Below are positions 56,451-64,000 of a stretch of 64,000 nt of DNA, in pieces. The translations under genes were made by a program, and so were the position numbers. Below the pieces are notes generated by a model. The model ran no database searches. It saw only the letters and a list, made by a program, of their open reading frames with translations, and was not told where the DNA came from. Numbering within the stretch: position 1 is the first letter of the stretch; the number at the start of each line of letters is the position of its first letter. The DNA comes from Billgrantia bachuensis (GTDB taxonomy: Bacteria > Pseudomonadota > Gammaproteobacteria > Pseudomonadales > Halomonadaceae): NCBI RefSeq assembly GCF_011742165.1, contig NZ_JAAQTO010000002.1, positions 62,001 to 126,000 on the forward strand, read 5' to 3'.

Positions 56451-56771
56451 TTACTTGAGCAACAGAACGAGGCCCACCAGCACGGCGCCGCCGACGATCA
56501 GATGCCCAGCCCCCAGGCCACCTGCGGCGAAGCCGCCCCCGCCCGGCGCATTGCTACCGGTGGGGTACATGGTCTGATTGCGTGTCGCATCCTGCGCGCT
56601 GCCGGTGGCATTGGCTTGCGCCTTGATGCCCTCGATAGTGACCCAGGCGCCCAGCGCATCGGAAAACAGCCCCCGGCCCGCTTCGACCAGCGACGTGGAG
56701 CCGCCGTAGTTGTAGCCGCCTGCGGTGTCGGCGCTGTTGGTGCCGAAGCTCCAACTTGATGTATCGAACAT
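56451..56771 (-). CDS. Prophage Gly-rich tail-anchored membrane protein
   Basis: 106 residues, first gene after the capsid protein. A Ser/Gly/Tyr-rich head, a helical centre and a Gly-rich linker lead to one C-terminal membrane helix (LIVGGAVLVGLVLLLK). In PM2 the gene after P2 encodes a major membrane protein that links capsid and membrane, and this is a positional counterpart. Confidence 0.68.
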   Translation of the reverse strand: MFDTSSWSFGTNSADTAGGYNYGGSTSLVEAGRGLFSDALGAWVTIEGIKAQANATGSAQDATRNQTMYPTGSNAPGGGGFAAGGLGAGHLIVGGAVLVGLVLLLK

Positions 56772-56786
56772 AAGGCTCTCCCCTGG

Positions 56787-57596
56787 TTAGATACCGGCGA
56801 AGCCGTCGAGGTACTCGACCAGCACCGTGACCTGTCCCGCCGTGTCCAGGGTCAGGCGGAAACGCTGGTCCTGAATGAGCTTGGGATCGGTGACGATGGA
56901 CTGGTAGATATCGCCCTCTTGGGTGAAGTCGACGGCCAGATACTTGGCCTGCGGCACGCGGCCCGACTCGCGTTGCAGGTACTGCAACAGGGTCTTTCCG
57001 CCCTCGACCACCTTGCGGCTGTTCTGCTCGACCTCGACGCGGCTGACGTCATCGGCATCCTTGATGAAGTGGATGGCGCAAAGGCGCGGCCCCTTCGGGA
57101 TATTGTCGATCTCGAACTGTCCAGCGGTCGCGGAGCTGTAGGTAAAGCGCTTGATCTTGTTGATCATGCCCAGCGGCGCGGGGTCGGACTGAATGGCGTG
57201 CGCCTGAATGGTCGGCCCAACGGCGGCGCCGTCGATCTCAACCTCAAGCTGCAAGGTCGATACCTTGCCGGAGCCATCGCGGGCGCCGGTACCCAGGCCG
57301 GTCACGCGCTGCTGTTCCAGCTGGTTCAGCTCGGGACGCACGAACCACAGCGTCAACTGCCCCGCCGCGTCGTGGCGCCCGTAGTATTTATTGAGCGCTG
57401 CGACCTGCTCGGCGTCGGCGAACTCCATGACCGGCTTGCCGTCGACGCTGATACGAATGTCTTTCATCTGAGCGCGGGTCAGGTTGGTGTAGCTCAGAAT
57501 CAGGCGCTCATAGGTGCGACCGATCGGCATGTTCAGTGTTGCGGTGCCGCCCGGTGTCACGTTGGACAGGGACGGCATACGGGTAGTAAGACGCAT
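56787..57596 (-). CDS. Major capsid protein, PM2 P2-like double jelly roll
   Basis: 269 residues, the length I recall for PM2 P2. Shared blocks with P2 (from memory) run in order through the protein: LNMPIGRTYERL near residue 22 (P2 has LPIGQTYE), DIRISVDGKPV, LWFVRPELNQ (P2 FHFVRPEM), the EIDGAAVGPTIQAHA stretch (P2 DEAAAGPKLSAIA), and EGDIYQSIV (P2 EGDVYQSVL) before RFRLTLD and VLVEYLDG. The fold would form pseudo-hexameric trimers on an internal membrane. It follows a short membrane-protein gene after a terminator. Confidence 0.92.
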   Translation of the reverse strand: MRLTTRMPSLSNVTPGGTATLNMPIGRTYERLILSYTNLTRAQMKDIRISVDGKPVMEFADAEQVAALNKYYGRHDAAGQLTLWFVRPELNQLEQQRVTGLGTGARDGSGKVSTLQLEVEIDGAAVGPTIQAHAIQSDPAPLGMINKIKRFTYSSATAGQFEIDNIPKGPRLCAIHFIKDADDVSRVEVEQNSRKVVEGGKTLLQYLQRESGRVPQAKYLAVDFTQEGDIYQSIVTDPKLIQDQRFRLTLDTAGQVTVLVEYLDGFAGI

Positions 57597-57607
57597 GGCG
57601 GCTCCCC

Positions 57608-57751
57608 TTACTTGATGACGTTGGCGACGGTGCCCAGGCCAGCTTTACGCAGACCGTAGGCGGCGGCACCGATGATCACGGCGGCGGTGATGGTGGACAC
57701 GACGATTGACCAATCGAGGTTGTCCTTGTACTTGGTGACTGCATCAGACAT
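57608..57751 (-). CDS. Prophage 47-residue membrane protein upstream of the capsid gene
   Basis: One membrane helix (about residues 14-33, SIVVSTITAAVIIGAAAYGL) between a charged N-terminus and a short tail ending in KAGLGTVANVIK. It is 11 bp before the capsid gene and 34 bp after the terminator hairpin, so it starts the capsid block. Likely a small virion membrane protein. Confidence 0.7.
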   Translation of the reverse strand: MSDAVTKYKDNLDWSIVVSTITAAVIIGAAAYGLRKAGLGTVANVIK

Positions 57752-57785
57752 GGCGATAGCCCTTGCTGGTGGATCGAACGAAAAA

Positions 57786-57812
57786 GCCCCGACAGCGGGT
57801 GCTTGTCGGGGC
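57786..57812 (-). terminator. Rho-independent terminator between ATPase and capsid blocks
   Basis: On the minus strand GCCCCGACA and TGTCGGGGC form a perfect 9-bp stem with a nine-base loop followed by five T residues. It lies 34 bp after the ATPase stop and separates replication/packaging genes from virion genes. Confidence 0.88.
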
Positions 57813-57846
57813 AACGTTGGCGAGCCGTTCGGTTTAGCGGCAAGCG

Positions 57847-58503
57847 CTATTCGGTCAGTTCGGTCAGCTTTCGGCCTTTGGCGGTGAATTCCAGGCGGTG
57901 AAAGGTGATTTCCGGGCCGCGCTTCCTGATGTAGTGCAGCGGCTCGATGGCTTCCAGCCGCGCCTCGCTGACGGCGGCAAGGCGTGCCATGCGCGGAATG
58001 TCGGTGGTTTCCTGGCGCCCTATCCAGAACTCACTCGCTTGCGTGTAGACCGTCTTACTGATCTCGGTGCCCCGCTGGCTGGCCATCGTCAGCCCGCCGT
58101 TGTACTTGCGCGCGCGGCGGATGAGCTGGCCGAACTTGGGCGAAGCCCGCCCGGCACTAACCGAGACGTCGGCCAGTTCCTCTATCAGCAGCTCGGTCGG
58201 CGTTCGGCCATCCAGGGCGATGAATGCCAGGTCGCACCACCATTCGAACGTCTTTAGATCGTTGTCGCCGTTCCACAGCAGCCGGAACGGTCGCCCGCTG
58301 GCGATGCCACGCGCCACGGCGCGGGCATAGCCCGCCCTGGTGTCGAAATGGTGGCCGTCGTGGTCATCGTCGGTATCCCAGCCCAGCAGGCGCACCCCTT
58401 TCGCCGGGACCAGCTCACGGATGAGCTGGCTTTTCCCGGCCCCGGACGCCCCCAGCACGAGCCGGTGACGGTTCGGCAGGCTGGTATCAGGCTGGTGAGC
58501 CAT
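57847..58503 (-). CDS. P9-like genome packaging ATPase
   Basis: 218 residues; start at MAHQPDTSLPNRHRL. Walker A GASGAGKS is at residues 18-25; a Walker-B-like LLIEELADVSV is near residue 108, followed by an Arg/Gln-containing stretch GLTMASQRGTEISK. This is the compact FtsK/A32-like ATPase of double-jelly-roll viruses; PM2 P9 is of similar length. It lies between the initiator and capsid genes, as in PM2. Filamentous-phage Zot proteins share the fold but come with other genes. Confidence 0.82.
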   Translation of the reverse strand: MAHQPDTSLPNRHRLVLGASGAGKSQLIRELVPAKGVRLLGWDTDDDHDGHHFDTRAGYARAVARGIASGRPFRLLWNGDNDLKTFEWWCDLAFIALDGRTPTELLIEELADVSVSAGRASPKFGQLIRRARKYNGGLTMASQRGTEISKTVYTQASEFWIGRQETTDIPRMARLAAVSEARLEAIEPLHYIRKRGPEITFHRLEFTAKGRKLTELTE

Positions 58504-58948
58504 ACGGCGCCCCCTCGCCCTCGGTCGGCTGCTCGGCGCGCTTCTGGCGTGCCTGCTCGGCTTCCTCGGCGCGGCGTGCCTTGTAGGCGCCAATCATCAC
58601 CCCGCCCAGCCACATACCGGCGCCCAGGTAGTGCATGTACGGCTTGAGCCATTCGGGCAGCTCGCCGCTGAAGTCCCGGGCCACGGGCAGCATGACCTCC
58701 TCGCCGTGGGCGCGGTGCCCGGCGTCCAGGCTGTGCCCCGGATGGATCATGCCCGCCGCCAGTTCGGTGGCCTGGACCATCATCTTGGCGACGGCGCGCG
58801 CCTGTTCCTCCATGGCGTCGACGTCTTCCCATTCTGGCTGCTCGGCTTCCTGCTGGGCGGCGCCCTCGGCGGCCTCGGCCTCGGCGGCTAGCGCTTCGAT
58901 GGCGGCGACACTCTCATCCTGCTCAGGTACTGCGGTTTGCTCGGTCAT
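58487..58948 (-). CDS. Prophage acidic protein with one membrane helix
   Basis: 153 residues. An acidic Ala/Glu-rich N-terminal helix (residues 1-55) is followed by a hydrophobic stretch (about 108-124, HYLGAGMWLGGVMIGAY) and a charged tail. Overlaps the ATPase gene by 17 bp. No family recognised; an ATPase-anchoring role is conceivable from position. Confidence 0.62.
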   Translation of the reverse strand: MTEQTAVPEQDESVAAIEALAAEAEAAEGAAQQEAEQPEWEDVDAMEEQARAVAKMMVQATELAAGMIHPGHSLDAGHRAHGEEVMLPVARDFSGELPEWLKPYMHYLGAGMWLGGVMIGAYKARRAEEAEQARQKRAEQPTEGEGAPYGSPA

Positions 58949-58966
58949 TCTCGGTTCCTCGGTCGG

Positions 58967-59347
58967 TCAGCGTTGGGACAAAAAGACGCCCAGGCCCAGC
59001 GATGCCAGCAGCAGCACGCCCAGGCCACGCGCCCGGCTCGGTCGCGCACTCGGCTGGCTGCTCGGTTCCGGCTCGGCCTCGGGCTCGGGCTCGGTTGGGT
59101 CAAACTCGGTCGGCGTGTTGCGGGCCAAATCGGCGGTGACGTTGGCCGGGCGGGTCGGCTCGGCCCCGGTGTGCCATTCCGTCTCCCGCCACAGCCTCTC
59201 CTGAATCACGGCCCCGGTCGGCTGATTCAGGCCACAGGCGGCGCACTGCCAATAGAGATGGGCGCCCCGCCGCTTCGACTGGCGGACGTCGGCGCCGTCG
59301 GCGCCACAGGTCGGACACGCGACGGTGCCCAGGCTCGGGTTACTCAT
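58967..59347 (-). CDS. Prophage zinc-ribbon protein with C-terminal membrane helix
   Basis: 126 residues. Two CxxC knuckles (VACPTCGADG and YWQCAACGLN) make a zinc ribbon, followed by a Pro/Glu-rich linker and a membrane helix near the C-terminus (ARGLGVLLLASLGLGVFL). A DNA-binding ribbon tethered to the membrane between initiator and ATPase genes may link DNA to the viral membrane. Overlaps its upstream neighbour by 4 bp. Confidence 0.68.
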   Translation of the reverse strand: MSNPSLGTVACPTCGADGADVRQSKRRGAHLYWQCAACGLNQPTGAVIQERLWRETEWHTGAEPTRPANVTADLARNTPTEFDPTEPEPEAEPEPSSQPSARPSRARGLGVLLLASLGLGVFLSQR

Positions 59348-59526
59348 ACCAGCTCACCCCCTGCTGCCCTGGACAGCTCGCGCCGTGCCAGTTCGTCGGT
59401 GATCTCGGCGGCGAGCAGCGCGGCCGTCTTGATGTCGCCAGCCGCTGCAAAGGCCGGTAGGCCCGCGATTCGGTCGGCCTTGGCCCGTAGCTGGGCGCGT
59501 TTCTCGGCTAGCTCTCGGTTGGTCAT
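59344..59526 (-). CDS. Prophage 60-residue helical protein
   Basis: MTNRELAEKRAQLRAKADRI and onward, mostly helical and charged, ending AAGGELV. ATG at 59526 overlaps the end of the initiator gene by 4 bp. Unknown; a replication accessory role is possible from position. Confidence 0.6.
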   Translation of the reverse strand: MTNRELAEKRAQLRAKADRIAGLPAFAAAGDIKTAALLAAEITDELARRELSRAAGGELV

Positions 59527-61457
59527 GCTGTCAGTACCTCTGCGGCTTGCTGTTGTGTGATCTCGCCCGCCAGGAACCAATCCAGCACGGCCTCGCGGCC
59601 CTGCTCGATTAGTTCACGGCGGCGCTGGCGTTCTTCGCGCTCGATACGGCGCGTTACATTGGCAACTTGGTAGGCGTGCAGCGGCTCGACGTTCTCGGCG
59701 CGCAGCTCGGCGACGTGCCCCGGATCGGCGGCCGGGTACATGCGACGGAATGAATCGGCTGCCCAATACTCGAACAGCATTGAGCGCTCCCAGGCGGATA
59801 TTTTGCCCTTCGCCTCGGCGTGCCCCATGAAGCGGAACCCATAAAACCGCCCCCGAACCCCCTCGCGGGATTCCCTGACGCGGCGGAAATGGCCCGGCGT
59901 ACAGTTATTGACACCAGTCCAAGGCGCCGCGGCTGCGCCGCCGCGCAACCCCTCCAGGTCAACGACGATGGGCGCCGCCTTGGCGGCAATCTCCCAGCGG
60001 TACCGGCGCGTCAGGTACTCGGCCTCGCCGGTGGCACTGGTGACGGTGACGCCCCAGGTACCCGCCACAGGCTCGCCATAGCGCCCCTGCTGGTCGTGGG
60101 TCAGCTCCCCGGTGCTGGCGTCCAGCAGGGTCGGCTCGGCGCCCTGACGGACGACGCGCCACGGCTTGATAGGCTGCCCCAGGCGCCCCGCCATCGGCCC
60201 GCCCATCTCGCGCAGGAACTTGTCCCACAGCCCGGCGTCGGCGGCGCGGTGGACCTCGGCGAGAATCGCCGCCGCCTCGGGGTCGGGCCGAGTCAGGGCC
60301 TCCCAATCGGCGATGATCTCGGCGTCCAGGCGGCGCAGCTCGCGCCACACGGTCACGGACGGCAGCCCCACGAACTGGAACTGACGGATGCCCCAGGTGC
60401 TGGCCCATGCCTCGATACGCGGCGCGCTGGTTTCCATCGGCTGGCCGTAATGATCGACCTCGCAGAACTGGCGCCCGTTGATGTTCTTGCAAACGTACTT
60501 GGCGACGTAGCCCGCTGCCGTGCCCCGGCTGTAGTCAATCGTCGTGGAATCGAAGCGGGCGCGGCGTGCGGTACCGCTGCGCAGTTCTCCGGCGTCAGCC
60601 TCGCAAGCGTAGTCGCGCAGAATGCGCGTAGCCCTGGCCTTGTCGGCGGCTTCCATGAACAGCAGCAGGTGCCAATGCGGCGTACCGTCGTGGTGTGGCT
60701 CGACCACCCGAACGCCATAGATGCCGATACCCTCGCGGGCCAGCTTGGCGCGGGTGCGGCGCCAGACGCCATTGAGATAGGCTTGCGCCTCTCGCGGGTC
60801 GGTACCGTCGTATTTGGGATTGGGCCGGATGTTCGGGCGGGTGCTGACCGGGTGCATTCGGCTCGGGCATGTCAGCGTGTAAAACATGCTGACATGCCCC
60901 AGACGACGCGCCTCGGCCTCGGTGTCGGCAATGCGTAGCATCAGCTCGGCCCGGCGATTGTCCGGGTTCGCCATGCCCAGCTTGGCCAGCTCGGCGAGCG
61001 TATAGACTTGGCCGTCTTGGTTGGTCGCGGTGACGGTTTCGAGCAGGTGAAGGTTTCGCGCCTGCTGCTCGCGGCGCGCGCGGTACCCGGCATTACTGCA
61101 GTAGATGCCGACGCGCTTGGAGACTCGCCCCAGGATGCGGGCGCGCTGCTCCAGGCGGCGAGCGTTGAGCCGGCGAAGCTGGCGGCGCCACCACAGCGGG
61201 CAGCCCATGCGGGCGAGCCCGCCCCGGTGGCCGTAGTCGGCAGGCGGCGTGAGCTGGTGACGCTCGACGCGGCGCACGGCCCGCTGATAGGCCAGCACCA
61301 CATCGCTCACGGCGGCGGCTTCCTGTGCAACGTGCCGCGCCTGCGCCTCGGCATGCGAGACGAGCGCGGCGTCGTCATGGGTGCAGTACCACGGCCCGCA
61401 ACGTAGCAGGCTGTCGGCCAGAACCTGCCGCTCGACGGCAACGGCATGACTGGTCAT
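59523..61457 (-). CDS. HUH rolling-circle replication initiator, PM2 P12/P2 gpA-like
   Basis: 644 residues, close to PM2 P12. The three HUH-endonuclease motifs are in order: FYTLTCPSR (192-200), the metal site GTPHWHLLLF with HWH at 261-263, and YVAKYVCKN with Tyr317 and Tyr321, the two-tyrosine arrangement of the phiX174/P2 initiator superfamily. It should nick the phage origin and start rolling-circle replication. Overlaps neighbours by 4 bp on both sides. Confidence 0.93.
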   Translation of the reverse strand: MTSHAVAVERQVLADSLLRCGPWYCTHDDAALVSHAEAQARHVAQEAAAVSDVVLAYQRAVRRVERHQLTPPADYGHRGGLARMGCPLWWRRQLRRLNARRLEQRARILGRVSKRVGIYCSNAGYRARREQQARNLHLLETVTATNQDGQVYTLAELAKLGMANPDNRRAELMLRIADTEAEARRLGHVSMFYTLTCPSRMHPVSTRPNIRPNPKYDGTDPREAQAYLNGVWRRTRAKLAREGIGIYGVRVVEPHHDGTPHWHLLLFMEAADKARATRILRDYACEADAGELRSGTARRARFDSTTIDYSRGTAAGYVAKYVCKNINGRQFCEVDHYGQPMETSAPRIEAWASTWGIRQFQFVGLPSVTVWRELRRLDAEIIADWEALTRPDPEAAAILAEVHRAADAGLWDKFLREMGGPMAGRLGQPIKPWRVVRQGAEPTLLDASTGELTHDQQGRYGEPVAGTWGVTVTSATGEAEYLTRRYRWEIAAKAAPIVVDLEGLRGGAAAAPWTGVNNCTPGHFRRVRESREGVRGRFYGFRFMGHAEAKGKISAWERSMLFEYWAADSFRRMYPAADPGHVAELRAENVEPLHAYQVANVTRRIEREERQRRRELIEQGREAVLDWFLAGEITQQQAAEVLTA

Positions 61458-61744
61458 TGCGTGATGCCGTTGGCCTTGGCGTCGGCTTCCAGCTCATCCG
61501 CGAACTGCCCCAGGCGTGCGGCAACCTCGGCATACCACGCCCGATATTCCGCCCCCCGGATGTGGTTCATTTGCTCTACGAATTCCGCCGCCCGGTCGCG
61601 TAGACCATGGACGGCGCGCACCGTGCGCAGCTCGGCTAGACGGTCAGGCCCGGCAGCGTCGTGAAGGTCAGCCCGGAGGCGATCAAAGGCAGCGGGAGGA
61701 GTAATCCCAGGAGTGGCGAAAGCTTCGACATGTGAACTCGGCAT
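61454..61744 (-). CDS. First gene of the prophage early operon, unknown function
   Basis: 96 residues, soluble and helical, rich in Ala, Arg and Glu (ADLHDAAGPDRLAELRTVRA near the N-terminal third). It overlaps the initiator start by 4 bp and is divergent from the repressor gene, so it would be the first product made after induction. No family recognised. Confidence 0.65.
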   Translation of the reverse strand: MPSSHVEAFATPGITPPAAFDRLRADLHDAAGPDRLAELRTVRAVHGLRDRAAEFVEQMNHIRGAEYRAWYAEVAARLGQFADELEADAKANGITQ

Positions 61745-61840
61745 GGTTGCGGCTCCATCGCGGTCACAGGCGAGAAAGAGGCCGGGTAGCTACTCCCGGC
61801 CCGGCCCCGGTGGGGGCCTTCCTGCGACGGACGGAACCAG

Positions 61841-61900
61841 ACTATGCAACGTGGAACCACCTATGCAACTGCGTGTCACAGTCGTTCAGCAGTTGCATAG
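61841..61900. promoter_or_regulatory. Prophage switch region: three CTATGCAAC operators over the early promoter
   Basis: CTATGCAAC at 61842-61850 and 61861-61869, and its inverse (AGTTGCATAG) at 61891-61900. The last pairs perfectly over 10 bp with 61861-61870. On the minus strand TTGCAT, 16 bp, CATAGT fits an early promoter lying inside the first two copies. A repressor bound here would shut the early operon. Confidence 0.6.
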
Positions 61901-61944
61901 TGTTCTATGCTCTGCATGGAACGTGGCATTCCAAGGAAATTAAA

Positions 61945-62283
61945 ATGAACACGATTGAACTCTTGACAAAGCTGCGAGCCCACTACGGCGGGGCTTCTGA
62001 CTACCGTGTGGCCAAGGAATTGGGGATTCAGCCCCAAACCGTCTATCACTGGAAATCAGGCCGCTCCGGTATGTCTGATGACGTGGGAATTCGGGCCGCT
62101 GAGATACTGGGATTGGACCCGGATTTGGTCCTTTTAGACCTGCATATTGAGAGGGAAGAAGGGAACGTTACATCCCCTATCTGGCGGTCGATTCGCAACC
62201 GCCTGGAAGTGGCTGCAATGCCCGTGGTTGTGGGCTTCGCGGGGTATTGGGGCGGGGTACTTTTCGGAGGGCCTTTAACCTAA
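61945..62283 (+). CDS. Prophage HTH repressor (DUF3693-like)
   Basis: 112 residues. The N-terminal HTH is in ASDYRVAKELGIQPQTVYHW (about residues 17-36), then RSGMSDDVGIRAAEILGLDP; this form recurs in small regulators of dif-integrated phages (DUF3693-like). The C-terminal part has one hydrophobic stretch (PVVVGFAGYWGGVLFGG). It is divergent from the early operon, with operator repeats in between. The att site starts 5 bp after its stop. Confidence 0.78.
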   Translation: MNTIELLTKLRAHYGGASDYRVAKELGIQPQTVYHWKSGRSGMSDDVGIRAAEILGLDPDLVLLDLHIEREEGNVTSPIWRSIRNRLEVAAMPVVVGFAGYWGGVLFGGPLT

Positions 62284-62305
62284 CCCTCTATACATTATGC
62301 GAACC
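62278..62305 (-). other. Right attachment site (attR) with degenerate XerD arm
   Basis: On the minus strand: GGTTCGCATAA (62305-62295, XerC arm), TGTATA (62294-62289), then GAGGGTTAGGT (62288-62278) in place of the XerD arm; only 5 of 11 bases match the host arm. The XerC arm and centre are host-derived or shared, the degenerate arm belongs to the phage. Thus attP would be XerC arm, centre and a poor XerD arm. Confidence 0.9.
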
Positions 62306-62386
62306 AAGGGGTGAGTGTGTGCTGGACTAGCTCAGATGTGGCACGCCCGGCGCGGTGTCCATCGCCATCGACCACCGTATCGACAC

Positions 62387-62432
62387 AACCCACACGACAA
62401 ACCCCGACTCGCCGGGCCGGGGTTCGTGGGTT
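62387..62432 (-). terminator. Nested inverted repeat downstream of ectC
   Basis: AACCCAC (62387-62393) pairs with GTGGGTT (62426-62432), and AACCCCG (62400-62406) with CGGGGTT (62418-62424). It lies 24 bp after the ectC stop and can end the ect transcript before it reaches the prophage. Confidence 0.6.
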
Positions 62433-62455
62433 CACTGATTGCCAGTCGCCCGTCA

Positions 62456-62851
62456 TCATGCCTCGTCGGGTGGCGCGTATGAGCCGTCCTCGCGGTGCAC
62501 TTCCTTGCCGGTAATCGGAGGCGTGAAGACGCAGGCGAGATGCATGGTCTTGTGGGCACGCAGCAGATGTTCGTCATGCTGATCGAGAATGTAGATGTCG
62601 CCCGGCTTGATCGGCCAGATCTTGCCGTCGGCCAAGGTTTCCACTTCGCCTTCACCCTCGATGCAATACACCGACTCGTAGTGATGCTTGTAGTGAATAT
62701 GCGTTTCGGTGCCTTCGTAGATACGCGTGATATGGAACGAGAAGCCACCGCCATCGTTGGCCAGCACCAGGCGCGTGCTGTCCCAGGTACCGCTCTCCGC
62801 CTTGACCAGTCGGTCCGTCTTGCGCGCTTCCTCGAGATTGCGAACGATCAT
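62456..62851 (-). CDS. ectC: L-ectoine synthase
   Basis: 131 residues; the ATG at 62851 gives [16 protein letters not shown] with GGAGAC upstream; a TTG two codons earlier is also in frame. Cupin-type ring-closing enzyme that converts N-gamma-acetyl-diaminobutyrate to ectoine. Diagnostic are [35 protein letters not shown] and [18 protein letters not shown]. Third gene of ectABC; the others lie to the right. Confidence 0.97.
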   Translation of the reverse strand: MIVRNLEEARKTDRLVKAESGTWDSTRLVLANDGGGFSFHITRIYEGTETHIHYKHHYESVYCIEGEGEVETLADGKIWPIKPGDIYILDQHDEHLLRAHKTMHLACVFTPPITGKEVHREDGSYAPPDEA

Positions 62852-62951
62852 CTTCAAAAGTCTCCGTTCAATCCATAGACTGGCCGGCTGCGCTACAGCC
62901 GGCCGTTACATGAACACCATGTGTGCCGGATCGAGCCAGTGGCACCGGCGC

Positions 62952-64000
<1,049 letters not shown>

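Larger units (their letters stand above)
52114..62305. mobile_element. PM2-like (corticovirus-type) tailless prophage integrated at dif
   Basis: Bounded by the 17-bp direct repeats TATACATTATGCGAACC at 52114-52130 and 62289-62305, a unit of 10,175 bp; PM2 is about 10.1 kb. It encodes a P2-like double-jelly-roll capsid protein, a packaging-type ATPase, a two-Tyr HUH initiator, many one-helix membrane proteins, a virion-type peptidoglycan hydrolase and a fibre-type protein. No integrase, terminase, portal or tail genes are present. All att and essential-looking genes seem intact, so it may be inducible. Confidence 0.93.

Noticed and set aside
52114..62305. Filamentous (Inoviridae-like) phage integrated at dif
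   Set aside because: Size, dif insertion and small regulators fit, but a PM2-P2-like capsid protein, a large two-Tyr initiator and a tail-collar spike do not. No Zot with its membrane helix, minor coat or ssDNA-binding protein was seen.
62306..62455. Further prophage gene between attR and ectC
   Set aside because: The 150 bp hold only the nested inverted repeat and no convincing frame with a ribosome site.

Overview
The window is chromosomal DNA of a GC-rich, salt-tolerant gammaproteobacterium, most likely Halomonas or a close relative. The evidence is the ectoine genes ectB-ectC at the right edge, an NhaD-type Na+/H+ antiporter, the tusDCB-tusE block, and a site at 52103-52130 that differs from the E. 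coli dif sequence (recalled from memory) at one of 28 bases. A dif site places the window at the replication terminus. GGGNAGGG (KOPS-like) octamers left of the site, counted by eye, all point toward it.

Left part (1-52 kb) is ordinary host chromosome. It holds a Yej-type peptide ABC transporter; mltD, gloB, a methyltransferase, rnhA, dnaQ and nudC; sohB, an ArsR-type regulator, a propionate/acetate-CoA ligase and yhhQ with a structured leader; a K+/H+ antiporter and nhaD; a tRNA-Ser(UGA); tusDCB, tusE and acpH; moeA/moaB; a histone-deacetylase-like amidohydrolase divergent from a Pat-type protein acetyltransferase; pdxH and small redox genes; a sulfite reductase with its DUF934 partner; metH; nfuA; a KfrA-like coiled-coil protein divergent from an orphan tyrosine recombinase; sufE; yidD-hisI-zur; and a three-gene RimK-like ligase / inactive transglutaminase / retropepsin-like protease set ending beside dif.

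The main object is a 10.18 kb prophage between two 17-bp direct repeats (52114-52130 and 62289-62305). Its 269-residue major capsid protein (56787-57596) resembles the double-jelly-roll capsid protein P2 of the tailless, membrane-containing marine phage PM2 (Corticoviridae). It also has a packaging-type ATPase, a two-tyrosine HUH replication initiator, and about ten very small proteins with single membrane segments, in an order that fits a PM2-type virus. There is no integrase. The repeats are the XerC arm plus central region of dif, so the element appears to be inserted by the host XerC/XerD recombinases. The inferred phage site lacks a good XerD arm, and insertion has rebuilt a complete dif at the left end.

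Two further features make the element unusual. A small HTH protein with a DUF3653-like tail (52286-52618) lies beside the left att site, the place and family expected for a XafT-like Xer activation factor as known from the Vibrio satellite phage TLCphi. The likely receptor-binding protein (54304-54891) is a tail-collar/short-tail-fibre domain with five HxH motifs, a module of tailed phages, here on a predicted tailless virion. A divergent HTH repressor (61945-62283) and three copies of a CTATGCAAC operator sit at the right end and probably hold lysogeny.

Right of the prophage lie ectC and the truncated ectB. All assignments are from reading the sequence; family names rest on motif recognition, not on database searches.
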